This document shows positions 17,228 through 26,552 of a DNA stretch of 64,000 nt, piece after piece. The DNA comes from Paenimyroides tangerinum (GTDB taxonomy: Bacteria > Bacteroidota > Bacteroidia > Flavobacteriales > Flavobacteriaceae): NCBI RefSeq assembly GCF_003865405.1, contig NZ_RQVQ01000006.1, positions 61,066 through 125,065 of the forward strand. The letters run 5' to 3'. Both the position numbers and the translations under genes were made by a program. The notes under the pieces are model-generated. The model was not told where the DNA came from. It saw only the letters and a program-made list of their open reading frames with translations, and made no database searches. Each line of letters starts with the position of its first letter. Within the stretch, counting starts at the first letter, position 1.

Positions 17228-18368
17228 TACAAAAACGCTATTGTTGCTAATTGGTGCAACTTCGATAGTTGCTTGTTCAAAAAAAGAAGAAGCTAAACAA
17301 GCTCCAAAGCCAGCTTTAGATGTAGTAGAAACGGTTGTTAGAGATGTTACTGGATATCAGTCTTTTCCTGCTGTCATCGAAGGAAAGATTAATAATGACG
17401 TTCGTGCTAAAATTCAAGGATATATAAAAGAAGTTTTAGTTCACGAAGGTCAATCTGTTTCTAAAGGACAAATCTTATTTCGCTTAGAAACCAATGTGCT
17501 AAATGATAATGCTGCTGCTGCAAAAGCAAGTATTTCTGCTGCTCAAGCTTCGGTTAGTGCTGCTCAAGTTGAGGTAAATAAATTAATTCCGCTTGTTGAA
17601 AAGAAAATCATTGCTTCAGTTCAATTAGAAACAGCAAAAGCAAATTTAGCTTCAGCAAAAAGTATGTTGGCTCAAGCGCAAGCAAATTATCAAAGTATAA
17701 ATGCAAATATAGATTATGGAGTTGTTCGTAGTCCAGTTAACGGAGTTGTAGGAACGCTTCCTTTTAAACTTGGAAGTTTGGTTGGTCCTAATGATTCACA
17801 ACCTTTAACTACGGTTTCTGATGTAAGTACGGTTTATGCAAACTTTGCAATGAACGAAAAAGAATATTTTAAATTCTTAAATGATACGCCAGGTCAATCT
17901 CTTAGTGAAAAAATCAAAAATATACCACAAATCGAATTGCAATTAGCCGACGGCAGTTTATATCCTCAAAAAGGGAAAATGGAAACCGCTTCAGGTCAAG
18001 TGGATCAAGCAACAGGAACGGTTCAGTTTCGTGTGGCTTTCCCTAATCCGAACAAAATTCTTAGTAATGGAAATAGTGGAAGTATTCGTTTACCAAGAAC
18101 TTATACGCAAGTTTTAGTGATTCCAGAAGTTGCTTCTTACGAACAACAAGGTAAAATCAATGTTTATAAAGTGAAAAATGACACAGCTTATTCATCGGTT
18201 GTAAATGTAATTGATCGTGTAGATAATATGATTATTGTTAGCGATGGTGCAAAAGAAGGCGAAGTTATTGTGGTAAGCGGAATTGGAACTTTACGTGATA
18301 AAACTGCAATTCAGCCTAAAAAAGTAGCTTTCGATTCTATTGTTAATTCAATCAAACCTATTTTCTAA
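17217..18368 (+). CDS. RND efflux periplasmic adaptor (AcrA/MexA family), lipoprotein
   Basis: A 383-residue membrane fusion protein. The signal peptide ends in a lipobox (SIVAC, Cys near residue 20), so it is anchored in the periplasm. Lipoyl-like half motifs IKEVLVHEGQSVSKGQILFRLE and SPVNGVVGTLPFKLGSLVG flank an Ala/Gln-rich coiled-coil hairpin (residues about 95-165). A beta-barrel and a membrane-proximal domain follow. It bridges the inner-membrane permease and the outer-membrane factor encoded downstream. The next start is 11 nt after its stop. Confidence 0.93.
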   Translation: MKINTKTLLLLIGATSIVACSKKEEAKQAPKPALDVVETVVRDVTGYQSFPAVIEGKINNDVRAKIQGYIKEVLVHEGQSVSKGQILFRLETNVLNDNAAAAKASISAAQASVSAAQVEVNKLIPLVEKKIIASVQLETAKANLASAKSMLAQAQANYQSINANIDYGVVRSPVNGVVGTLPFKLGSLVGPNDSQPLTTVSDVSTVYANFAMNEKEYFKFLNDTPGQSLSEKIKNIPQIELQLADGSLYPQKGKMETASGQVDQATGTVQFRVAFPNPNKILSNGNSGSIRLPRTYTQVLVIPEVASYEQQGKINVYKVKNDTAYSSVVNVIDRVDNMIIVSDGAKEGEVIVVSGIGTLRDKTAIQPKKVAFDSIVNSIKPIF

Positions 18369-18379
18369 AATAATAAAAG

Positions 18380-21300
18380 ATGTTAAAAACCTTTATTGAA
18401 AGACCTGTATTATCTACAGTTATTTCCATCTTAATTGTCATTTTAGGACTTTTAGGATTATCAGCTTTACCCATAACTCAATATCCAGATATCGCTCCGC
18501 CATCGGTTCAGGTTGCTGCTTCGTATCCAGGTGCAAATGCACAAACGGTTCTTGAAAGTGTAATTGTACCAATCGAAGAGCAAATTAATGGTGTTGAAGG
18601 AATGGATTATATTACATCAACCGCAAGTAACGATGGTTCTGCTTCGATTCAAGTCGTTTTTAAACAAGGAATTGATCCTGATATTGCATCGGTAAACGTT
18701 CAAAATCGTGTGGCTCGTGCTACGCCTTTGTTACCTACAGAAGTTACTAGAACTGGTGTTACCACTCAGAAACAACAAACGAGTTCATTGATGTTCTTGT
18801 CTTTTTATTCTGAGAATGAAAATTATGATGCAACTTTTGTTCAAAATTATTTGAACATTAATGTTATTCCCGAACTAAAAAGGATTAATGGAGTAGGAGA
18901 TGCTTCTGTTTTTGGAGCGAAAAACTACGCAATGCGTGTTTGGTTAGATCCTGCTAAAATGGCTTCTTATGGTTTAATTCCTTCTGATGTTTCTGCTGCA
19001 ATTAATGAGCAATCCTTAGAAGCTGCTGCAGGACAATTAGGAGAAAATTCGGGAGAAACATTCCAATATATTATTAAATATAGCGGTAAATATAAAACGC
19101 AACAACAATATGAAGATATTGTAATTAAAGCTTTAGAAGGAGGTCAAGTTCTTCGTTTAAAAGATGTTGCAGAAATTGAATTAGGTGCCCAAACGTATGG
19201 TGGTTTTTCTGAATTAAATGGTTTCCCTGCCGTAGCAATGGCTATTTATCAAACGCCAGGTTCAAATGCACAGGAGATTATTGTGAATATCAAGAAAGAA
19301 TTAGATAAAATCGAAAAGAACTTACCTAATGGAATCAAATACAAAATCAATCTTGATTCGAATGAATTTCTAGAAGCTTCTATAGATAAAGTAGTTACTA
19401 CATTGATCGAAGCCTTTATTTTGGTTTTCTTCGTGGTTTATATTTTCTTACAAGATTTTAGATCTACATTGGTTCCGTTAATTGCGGTTCCAGTTTCAAT
19501 TGTTGGTACGTTCTTCTTCCTGAATTTATTCGGATTCTCATTAAACTTATTAACGCTATTTGCATTGGTGCTGGCCATCGGAATTGTTGTTGATGATGCC
19601 ATTGTTGTGGTTGAAGCCGTTCACGCCAAGATGGAGGAAACAGGAGAAGATGCTCGAACAGCGACCAATAACGCAATGAGCGAAATTTCTGGTGCGATCG
19701 TTTCGATTACATTGGTTATGTGTGCCGTTTTTATTCCGGTAACCTTTATATCCGGACCAACCGGAGTTTTCTATAAACAGTTTGGGGTTACGTTGATTGT
19801 TGCGATTGCAATTTCTGCAGTTAACGCTTTAACTTTAAGTCCAGCTTTATGTGCTTTGTTCTTAAAATCACATCATCACGAAGAAGGTAAAAAACGTAAT
19901 TTCATTCAGCGATTCTTTGATGCATTCAACAATTCGTTTAATGCAATGACCAATAAATATGGAAATTCATTTAAGTTTTTGTTCAAGCACAAATGGATTT
20001 CGTTTGCTATTTTAATCGCTTGTTTAGGATTGACATTCTATGCTAGTAAATCAATGCCTGCTGGATTTGTACCAAGTGAAGACCGTGGTTTCGTTATGGG
20101 AAATATCGAATTGCCTGCTGGTGCTTCTGTTGACCGTGTAAATCAATTAGGTGAGAAATTCTCTTTACAAGCACGCCAAATTCCGGGAATTGAGACGGTA
20201 ACTGTTATTTCAGGTAGAAGTATTATTTCAGGATCAGGTTCTAACTATGGTTTTATGTTGATTAAATTAAAACCTTTTGCTGATCGTACAACACCAGAAT
20301 TGGCAACAGACGCTGTGATTGGTCAATTATTTGGTTTAGCAGGAAAAGATTTTCCAGACGCAAAAATGATTTTCTTCCAACCGCCAAGTATTCAAGGATT
20401 TGGTACATCGGCTGGTTTTGAAATGAAATTGTTAGATAAATCAGGTGGGAACTTAAAAGATTTCGATAAAACAACACAAGAGTTTTTAGGAGCTTTAATG
20501 CAACGCCCAGAAATTATGTATGCGCAGACGTCGTTAAATACAAACTACGCGCAATACGAAATTAAATTAGATATTGCTCGTGCCAAACAATCTGGTGTTT
20601 CTGTAAGTAGTATTTTCTCAACTTTACAAGGTTATGTTGGAGGAAATTATGTAAGTGATTTTACTCGTTTTGGAAAACAATATCGCGTAATGTTACAAAC
20701 GCTTCCAGGTGATCGTAAAGATGTTTCGAGCTTAAATGGAATGTTTGTGAAAACAGCTTCTGGTGCAATGGCGCCATTGAGTCAGTTTGTGAGTTTAGAA
20801 AAAGTTTATGGTCCGCAATCGGTGAATCGTTTTAACTTATTTACTTCAGCAAATATAAACGGTGCTCCAAAACCAGGTTATTCATCTGGTGATGCTATTA
20901 ATGCAGTTCTTGAAGTTGCAGATCAAAAATTATCTAACAGTTACGGGATTGATTTTACGGGATTAACTCGTGAGGAAATCAATGCTGGTTCGCAAACCAT
21001 TTTGATTTTTGCATTGTGTATTATTTTCGTTTACTTCATTTTAGCTGCGCAATACGAAAGTTATATGTTGCCATTTGCGGTAATCTTATCTTTACCTGCC
21101 GGAATTATGGGAGCATTTATTTCTCAGAAAATAGCCGGACTTGAAAATAATATTTACTTCCAAATTGCCCTCGTGATGCTGGTTGGGTTACTCGCCAAGA
21201 ATGCCATTCTTATTGTTGAGTTCGCATTACAAAGTAGAAAAAATGGGAACGGTGTAGTTCAAGCTGCCATAGAAGGAGCAAAAGCGCGTTTGCGTCCAAT

Positions 21301-21520
21301 TTTAATGACATCTTTTGCCTTTATTTTAGGATTAATGCCACTTGTTTTTGCTTCTGGAGTTGGTGTTGTTGGTAACCGTTCTATTGCAACAGGTGCTGCT
21401 TTTGGATTGTTAATCGGAACGATTTTAGGTGTTTTCTTAATTCCTGTGTTGTTCGTGATTTTCCAAAATATTCAAGAGAAAATCACACCTGCGAAATTTA
21501 AAAAATCTATTGAAGAATAA
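18380..21520 (+). CDS. RND multidrug efflux permease (AcrB/HAE1 family)
   Basis: A 1046-residue proton-driven antiporter with the expected twelve helices and two large periplasmic loops. The proton-relay Asp pair is at residues 405-406 (GIVVDDAIVVVEAV in TM4) and the essential Lys of TM10 is in GLLAKNAILIVEFA. The N-terminus MLKTFIERPVLSTVISILIVILG and the QYPDIAPPSVQV motif are typical of HAE-1 pumps. Full length and no disrupted motif. It should export hydrophobic drugs or bile-like compounds; substrate range cannot be read from sequence. Confidence 0.95.
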   Translation: MLKTFIERPVLSTVISILIVILGLLGLSALPITQYPDIAPPSVQVAASYPGANAQTVLESVIVPIEEQINGVEGMDYITSTASNDGSASIQVVFKQGIDPDIASVNVQNRVARATPLLPTEVTRTGVTTQKQQTSSLMFLSFYSENENYDATFVQNYLNINVIPELKRINGVGDASVFGAKNYAMRVWLDPAKMASYGLIPSDVSAAINEQSLEAAAGQLGENSGETFQYIIKYSGKYKTQQQYEDIVIKALEGGQVLRLKDVAEIELGAQTYGGFSELNGFPAVAMAIYQTPGSNAQEIIVNIKKELDKIEKNLPNGIKYKINLDSNEFLEASIDKVVTTLIEAFILVFFVVYIFLQDFRSTLVPLIAVPVSIVGTFFFLNLFGFSLNLLTLFALVLAIGIVVDDAIVVVEAVHAKMEETGEDARTATNNAMSEISGAIVSITLVMCAVFIPVTFISGPTGVFYKQFGVTLIVAIAISAVNALTLSPALCALFLKSHHHEEGKKRNFIQRFFDAFNNSFNAMTNKYGNSFKFLFKHKWISFAILIACLGLTFYASKSMPAGFVPSEDRGFVMGNIELPAGASVDRVNQLGEKFSLQARQIPGIETVTVISGRSIISGSGSNYGFMLIKLKPFADRTTPELATDAVIGQLFGLAGKDFPDAKMIFFQPPSIQGFGTSAGFEMKLLDKSGGNLKDFDKTTQEFLGALMQRPEIMYAQTSLNTNYAQYEIKLDIARAKQSGVSVSSIFSTLQGYVGGNYVSDFTRFGKQYRVMLQTLPGDRKDVSSLNGMFVKTASGAMAPLSQFVSLEKVYGPQSVNRFNLFTSANINGAPKPGYSSGDAINAVLEVADQKLSNSYGIDFTGLTREEINAGSQTILIFALCIIFVYFILAAQYESYMLPFAVILSLPAGIMGAFISQKIAGLENNIYFQIALVMLVGLLAKNAILIVEFALQSRKNGNGVVQAAIEGAKARLRPILMTSFAFILGLMPLVFASGVGVVGNRSIATGAAFGLLIGTILGVFLIPVLFVIFQNIQEKITPAKFKKSIEE

Positions 21521-21522
21521 TT

Positions 21523-22923
21523 ATGAAATTGATATATAGAACAGCTTCATTAGCATTGGTCGCAATTACATTACAATCTTGTATTGCAACTAAAAAATAC
21601 GAACGTCCGGAAATCACAATCGAAGAAAATTTCCGAACAGAAAATATTGCAACCGATAGTCTTTCGATGGCAAGTTTACCATGGAATGAAGTTTTTACCG
21701 ATTCGAAATTGCAAGAATACATTACTTACGGATTAGATAACAATATGGATATTCGTACTGCAATTCAAAATATCGAAGCAGCTGAAGCTTATGCAACCCA
21801 AGGTAAAATGGGATATTATCCTACGTTGAATATTGGAGCAAATTACACACATTCTGTAAATTCAATTAATACGCAATTTGGTCGAATTTTAGGTCAACGT
21901 CAACGATTAGATCAGTTTGATATTACGGCAAATTTAGGTTGGGAAGCCGATATTTGGGGTAAAATTACGAGCCAAAAGAATGCATTAAAAGCTTCGTTTT
22001 TACAAAGTGTGACTGCGCATCAAGCGGTAAAAACACAATTGATAAGTAGTATTGCAACAAGTTATTATCAACTATTAGCTTTAGACGAACAAAAGAAATT
22101 TACAGAAGAAACGATCATCAATAGAACCAATAGTTTAGCAACCAATATGGCGCTAAAAGAAGCAGGTGTGGTTACGGAAGTTGCTGTTCGTCAAACGGAA
22201 GCGCAATTAATCAACGCAAAAGGTTTATTGCTGGATATCGAAAACAATATTAAATTACAAGAAAATATTTTGTGTTTGTTGTTGGGTGATATGCCACACG
22301 CAATTGAACGTTCAACTTTAGCAGAACAGAATCTTTCGATCGATCCTAAAATCGGAGTTCCTGCGCAGTTGTTAGCCAATCGTCCAGATGTTGCTGCGGC
22401 TGAGTTTGCGGTTATGAATGCGTTTGAAATGACCAATGTTGCACGTGCAGCTTTTTATCCGACTTTAAGAATCACTGCTGCAGGTGGTTTGCAATCGGTT
22501 GATGCTTCAAAACTTTTCGATCCAACATCATTTTTTGCAAATATTGTAGGTGGATTGGCAGCTCCGATTTTCAATCGTGGACAAATTCGTACCGATTATA
22601 AAGTGAGTCAAACCAATCAAGAAAAGGCTTTGATAAATTATCAAAAAGCGATTTACACAGCTTCAAAAGAAGTTTCTGATGCGTTATATACCTACGAAGC
22701 TATGGATAAAAAGATTGTGTTAAAAGAACAAGAAGCGGCAAATTATTTAAAGGCAGTTGAATATTCTACTGAGTTGTTAAATAATGGTATGGCAAGTTAT
22801 ATCGAAGTGTTAACTGCAAACGAAAGTGCCTTAAATGCACAGTTGAGCATTGCAACAACGAAATATACAAAGTTGGCTGCTGCCGTTCAGTTATATAAGG
22901 CTTTAGGAGGCGGAGTTCAATAA
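21523..22923 (+). CDS. Outer-membrane efflux factor (OprM/TolC, NodT family lipoprotein)
   Basis: A 466-residue outer-membrane channel. The signal peptide has a lipobox (LQSC, Cys near residue 17). Two internal OEP repeats are visible: PWNEVFTDSKLQEYITYGLDNN opens the first, and the RPDVAAAEFAVMNAFEMTNVARAAFYPTL motif marks the second. It completes the tripartite pump with the adaptor and permease and starts 2 nt after the permease stop. A strong terminator follows. Confidence 0.93.
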   Translation: MKLIYRTASLALVAITLQSCIATKKYERPEITIEENFRTENIATDSLSMASLPWNEVFTDSKLQEYITYGLDNNMDIRTAIQNIEAAEAYATQGKMGYYPTLNIGANYTHSVNSINTQFGRILGQRQRLDQFDITANLGWEADIWGKITSQKNALKASFLQSVTAHQAVKTQLISSIATSYYQLLALDEQKKFTEETIINRTNSLATNMALKEAGVVTEVAVRQTEAQLINAKGLLLDIENNIKLQENILCLLLGDMPHAIERSTLAEQNLSIDPKIGVPAQLLANRPDVAAAEFAVMNAFEMTNVARAAFYPTLRITAAGGLQSVDASKLFDPTSFFANIVGGLAAPIFNRGQIRTDYKVSQTNQEKALINYQKAIYTASKEVSDALYTYEAMDKKIVLKEQEAANYLKAVEYSTELLNNGMASYIEVLTANESALNAQLSIATTKYTKLAAAVQLYKALGGGVQ

Positions 22924-22944
22924 CTAAAGCACAGTTTAAATATC

Positions 22945-22980
22945 AAAACCTGTAAGATTTTTCTTGCAGGTTTTTTTTTT
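22945..22980 (+). terminator. Terminator of the RND operon
   Basis: The arms AAACCTG(T)AAGA and TCTTGCAGGTTT are followed by ten T residues. Confidence 0.85.
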
Positions 22981-22985
22981 GTAGC

Positions 22986-23055
22986 TATTTCCAGCTTTTC
23001 GCTAAATCTTTTATTCCACTTCGTTTCATAAAAGGATACCGCTGCAATCTGGGCT
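22986..23055 (-). repeat. Dispersed flavobacterial repeat, type A copy 2
   Basis: Near copy of 6284-6350: the CCGCTGCAATCTGGGCT end is identical and CCAGCTTT-CGCTA-ATCTTTT is nearly so. The central hairpin differs in sequence but keeps pairing. It follows the RND terminator; no gene lies in the 22924-23153 gap. Confidence 0.7.
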
Positions 23056-23153
23056 ATTAAGTGGATTTCGTTCTTGTGATTTTGTTATGTTTTTTGATTT
23101 TATTTTTTAAAAATCTTTTTGCTTAATTTTACAAATCAAAACTAAGTTTTATA

Positions 23154-23783
23154 ATGCAGGTCAAAATCTCATCAATCTTAAAAACATTATTTTTTAACCA
23201 AGTTTGGACAATTCCGAATACCGAGAATAAAATCTACTTGACTTTCGATGATGGGCCAATTCCTGTTGTTACGCCTTGGGTTTTAGAAACCTTGAAAAGA
23301 TATCAAATCAAAGCTACATTTTTTTGTATTGGTGATAATGTAAGAAAATATCCAGAAGTTTTTAAACAGATTATCTCCGAAGGACATCAGATTGCCAATC
23401 ACTCGTTTAATCATCTGAATGGTTGGAAAACGGATTCGAAAAAGTACATTGAAAATGTGATTGAGGCTGAAAATGAAATTTCTAAACATACAAATTCATC
23501 AAAAAAATTATTTCGACCGCCTTACGGAAAAATAAAACCCAACCAATCGTATAAACTACGAAAGTTGGGTTTTAAAATTATTATGTGGGATATTATCAGT
23601 AAAGACTATGATGTGAATTTACTTCCAGAAAACTGTGAATTAAATGTAATTCAGAATATTAGTTCGGGTAGTATAATCATTTATCATGACAGCAAAAAAG
23701 CATCGAAAAATCTTTCGGGTAGTTTGCCTTCGGTAATCGAAAAATTACAAAAAGCAGGATATACTTTCGGTCTGCTTAGTTAA
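23154..23783 (+). CDS. Polysaccharide deacetylase (NodB homology domain)
   Basis: A 209-residue CE4-type deacetylase. Motif 1 is LTFDDGP (Asp pair), motif 2 is HQIANHSFNH (His-x3-His metal ligands), motif 3 RPPYGKIK and motif 4 WDI, with a late IIYHDS supplying the catalytic His. No signal peptide is evident, though the first helix is somewhat hydrophobic. It probably removes N-acetyl groups from peptidoglycan or another glycan. It converges on the thioredoxin-like gene with an 8-bp overlap of their 3' ends. Confidence 0.9.
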   Translation: MQVKISSILKTLFFNQVWTIPNTENKIYLTFDDGPIPVVTPWVLETLKRYQIKATFFCIGDNVRKYPEVFKQIISEGHQIANHSFNHLNGWKTDSKKYIENVIEAENEISKHTNSSKKLFRPPYGKIKPNQSYKLRKLGFKIIMWDIISKDYDVNLLPENCELNVIQNISSGSIIIYHDSKKASKNLSGSLPSVIEKLQKAGYTFGLLS

Positions 23784-24072
23784 AAGCTTTTGCAATCATT
23801 ATTAATGAAGCTTTATCTGTAATTCCAGACTGTCTCCAAACCATTGCTCCATTTTTATAAACCATTAAGGTTGGTGCAGATTTGATTCGAAGTGCTTCGG
23901 TTAATTCTTTATTTTTTTGAATGTCAATTTTAATGATGACCAATTTCTCTCCCATTTCTAAAGCGATTTCTTCGATAATAGAATGCATCTCAATACATTC
24001 TGGATTGTTATCTGCAGAAAAGTGTATTAAAACGGGTGTATTTGTATTTATTAAATCTCCGAATTTCGACAT
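23776..24072 (-). CDS. Thioredoxin-like protein lacking the N-terminal active-site Cys
   Basis: A 98-residue thioredoxin fold with KIDIQKN and the cis-Pro loop SAPTLMVYKNG. The usual CxxC is replaced by N23-P-E-C26, so only the buried-type Cys remains. It cannot carry out a standard dithiol exchange; it might act as a monothiol or binding protein (inference). As far as I recall, proteins of this sort are common in Flavobacteriaceae. Neighbours on both sides are separate units. Confidence 0.85.
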   Translation of the reverse strand: MSKFGDLINTNTPVLIHFSADNNPECIEMHSIIEEIALEMGEKLVIIKIDIQKNKELTEALRIKSAPTLMVYKNGAMVWRQSGITDKASLIMIAKAFN

Positions 24073-24128
24073 AAGTTGATTCTTAATTTGTTTTACAAAA
24101 TTACGCTTTTTGACGAATTACCGTTTAT

Positions 24129-25346
24129 TTATCTTGTTTTTTTTAGTTCGATAACCGTAATTTCTGGGTTAATACCAACACGTCCCGCAAAAGCGTGAAA
24201 ACCAAAACCGCGATTTACATAAATATAGTTTTTGGCTTTTTGGTATAATCCTGCCCATTGCGGATAAACATATTTAACCGGACTCCATTGGAAGTATCCT
24301 GGAATTTCTATTCCAAATTGCATTCCGTGTGTATGACCTGATAATGTAAGTCCATAATTCATTGGGTTTTCAACAACTTCAGCTTCCCAATGTGATGGGT
24401 CGTGTGTAAGTAAAATCTTAAATGTTTCAGGGTTTAAACCTTCACTGGCTAAAGGTAAATCACCCGCTTTTTTAAATTTTAATCCCCAGTTTTCAACACC
24501 AACTAAATTGATTATTTCGTTGTCTTTTGTAAAAGTAACGTTTTCGTTTAGTAACAATCTCCAACCAACTTTGGCGTGACTATTTTTGATTTCTTCAAAG
24601 TTTTTTTGTTTGGCTTGTACAGAATCAAATTTCACATATTCACCATAATCGTGATTTCCTAAAATGGAATAATTACCAAATGGATGTTTTTTAATTTTCG
24701 ATAAAATAGAAATCCAAGGATTCATTTCTTCGGCCAAACTATTGACTAAATCGCCTGTAAAAACAAAAACGTCTGAATCTTGTTCGTTTATCAAATCCAC
24801 GGCATATTGAATTTTTTCAGCATCGTCTAAACTTCCGCTATGTATGTCCGAAATTTGAGTGATTTTGAAACCGTCGAAAGCTTCTGGTAAGTCATCGAAA
24901 TAAATAGTCTGTTTGATTACTTTAAAATTATATTTTCCTTTTGCCATTCCGTAAATAATCGAAAGGAAAGGAATTGCTGCTATTCCTAATGCAACTTGAG
25001 AAACAAATTTTCTGCGTTCAGGTAAAAAAGTAGTTGTTTCTGTTCCTGCAATTTTTTTTCCAATTCCAAAGAAAACTCGAAGAATATCTTGAATTAACAT
25101 CGGAACAGAAAGTATTAATTTTGGTAAAACAATCAACAAAACAATACTCATCAAAAACATACTTTTATGAGATTGCCCTTTAGAAAAATTGGTGTTGTAA
25201 AAATTGTATCCAATATATAAATACAACAAAAAAGTAATTATAAAATAAAGAATAGTAAAAGTTTTACTTCTGTTTAAGGAACTAAAAGCGATGTAACTAT
25301 AATATTCTAAAAATAATAAAATGATTATTGGGATTGCAAAACGCAT
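24129..25346 (-). CDS. Membrane-anchored metallophosphoesterase (YkuE/YaeI-like)
   Basis: A 405-residue protein with four or five hydrophobic helices in the first 145 residues and a calcineurin-type domain after them. All metal motifs are present: ISDIHSG, FTGDLVNS, LGNHDYG, LTHDP and SGHTHGMQ. Relatives include YaeI and YkuE, which act on lipid or phosphoester substrates at the membrane surface. The catalytic domain probably faces the periplasm. A minus-strand -7 box (TAAATTTG, 25445-25438) lies about 95 nt upstream, and a type B element beyond it. Confidence 0.88.
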   Translation of the reverse strand: MRFAIPIIILLFLEYYSYIAFSSLNRSKTFTILYFIITFLLYLYIGYNFYNTNFSKGQSHKSMFLMSIVLLIVLPKLILSVPMLIQDILRVFFGIGKKIAGTETTTFLPERRKFVSQVALGIAAIPFLSIIYGMAKGKYNFKVIKQTIYFDDLPEAFDGFKITQISDIHSGSLDDAEKIQYAVDLINEQDSDVFVFTGDLVNSLAEEMNPWISILSKIKKHPFGNYSILGNHDYGEYVKFDSVQAKQKNFEEIKNSHAKVGWRLLLNENVTFTKDNEIINLVGVENWGLKFKKAGDLPLASEGLNPETFKILLTHDPSHWEAEVVENPMNYGLTLSGHTHGMQFGIEIPGYFQWSPVKYVYPQWAGLYQKAKNYIYVNRGFGFHAFAGRVGINPEITVIELKKTR

Positions 25347-25454
25347 TTTCTTTTGAATTTTGAATCAAAAATAAATCATATCTAATTCACGTACTTGTTT
25401 TTTGTTTTTTATTTAACAAGAAACTTCTTTACAAGCACAAATTTAAATTATTTG

Positions 25455-25570
25455 GGCAAAACCTTCCACTGCGTTCCAGGTCGGGCTGTCCGCACTCGCT
25501 TTTTCCAAATTAAAAATTTGCAAAAGAGCTCAAACAAAGCTTCCATCCCTTTTGCGAGCTTCTGCAAATA
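25455..25570 (-). repeat. Dispersed structured element, type B copy 2 (degenerate)
   Basis: Read on the minus strand it contains GGGATGGAAGC, GCGGACAGCCCGACCT and GGAACGC, the same order of blocks as 6535-6655. It lies upstream of, and in the same orientation as, the metallophosphoesterase gene. The rest of the 25347-25903 gap shows no convincing gene: a 33-codon open frame begins near 25674 (MYLFLEPIKGYELLRQ) and an inverted pair CTACTAC/GTAGTAG lies at 25804-25848 before hcp. Confidence 0.55.
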
Positions 25571-25903
25571 TTCATGCTTTATTTAAAAAAAAGAACAAAC
25601 AACTTCCACAAATCTCCCCATATTGATTATTTCTGAAAAAAAGATCTCAAAATCGCAACAAAAAACAGATTCGATGTATCTTTTTTTAGAGCCAATAAAG
25701 GGTTATGAGCTGTTAAGACAAACACATAAAATACGATATAAAGTAATAGATGATGCTCCAGAGGTCTTTTTTTAACACTTTTTTATGATTAGCTACGTAA
25801 AACTACTACAATTTTTTAACTTTTTGCTATTTTTTAGGAAGTAGTAGATGACTTTAATAATTTTATTCCAAATATTTAAACAATCACTTAAAAAAATGTA
25901 ATT

Positions 25904-26311
25904 ATGGCAGAGAACAATGCAAGAGCTGTTTTAAAATTCAATGGAGGAAACGCTCAAAAAGTACTTAAATTAAACTACAATGTTGATCGTGCAGTAGATG
26001 TTTCAGGACGCGTAGCTTCAGATCCATCAAATGCAATTATCAGAATCACAGTTGAAGCAAACGAAAAATCAGAGATTTTAGAAAGCTTGTTAAACGGAAA
26101 GTACAAACCAACTACAGGAGAAGTAACCTTTAACAAATCACACGAAGAAGGAACTTTGATTAATTTAAACTGGGAAAACGGTTATGTGATTCAGCATTCA
26201 GTAGATTTCGATGCAATTGACTCAAACAGTATGTTTATCAGTTTTGTGATAAGTGCAGAAAAAATTAATTACGGCGGCGGAGCTTACGAAGGCATCTGGC
26301 CAAACGAGTAA
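25904..26311 (+). CDS. tssD: Type VI secretion tube protein Hcp (TssD, Bacteroidota type)
   Basis: A 135-residue Hcp/TssD-like protein forming the stackable ring of the T6SS tube. The N-terminal MAENNARAVLKFNGGNAQKVLKLNY and the IQHSVDFDAIDSNSMFISFVISAEKI strand are typical of T6SS-iii Hcp in Bacteroidota. It is monocistronic with a terminator, 240 nt before vgrG. No sheath, baseplate or membrane complex genes are in the window, so this is an accessory copy or a satellite locus. Confidence 0.87.
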   Translation: MAENNARAVLKFNGGNAQKVLKLNYNVDRAVDVSGRVASDPSNAIIRITVEANEKSEILESLLNGKYKPTTGEVTFNKSHEEGTLINLNWENGYVIQHSVDFDAIDSNSMFISFVISAEKINYGGGAYEGIWPNE

Positions 26312-26316
26312 TGATT

Positions 26317-26350
26317 CAAGGAGCGCTTTTATGCGCTCCTTTTTCTTTTT
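26317..26350 (+). terminator. Terminator after hcp
   Basis: The arms AGGAGCGC and GCGCTCCT flank a TTTTAT loop, with a T-rich tail. Confidence 0.8.
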
Positions 26351-26552
26351 AGCTGATAAAATCAACCTTTTTAAGAGTATGTTATTGAGAATTATAGAAC
26401 CTCAAATAAAATATTTAACAAAATTACATCGTATTAAAAATCAAATAATTAACTTTAGTTAGTTTCATAAAACTTAATAAACACATATCAAAAAATAAAT
26501 TTCATTTTTTTAGTGAACCAACCGCTATTAATCGAATCAAATAAGAAAGCAT

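Noticed and set aside
25660..25775. Short open frame encoding MYLFLEPIKGYELLRQ...
   Set aside because: Only 33 codons after the Met, no neighbours in the same unit and no recognisable motif; mentioned in the spacer description instead.
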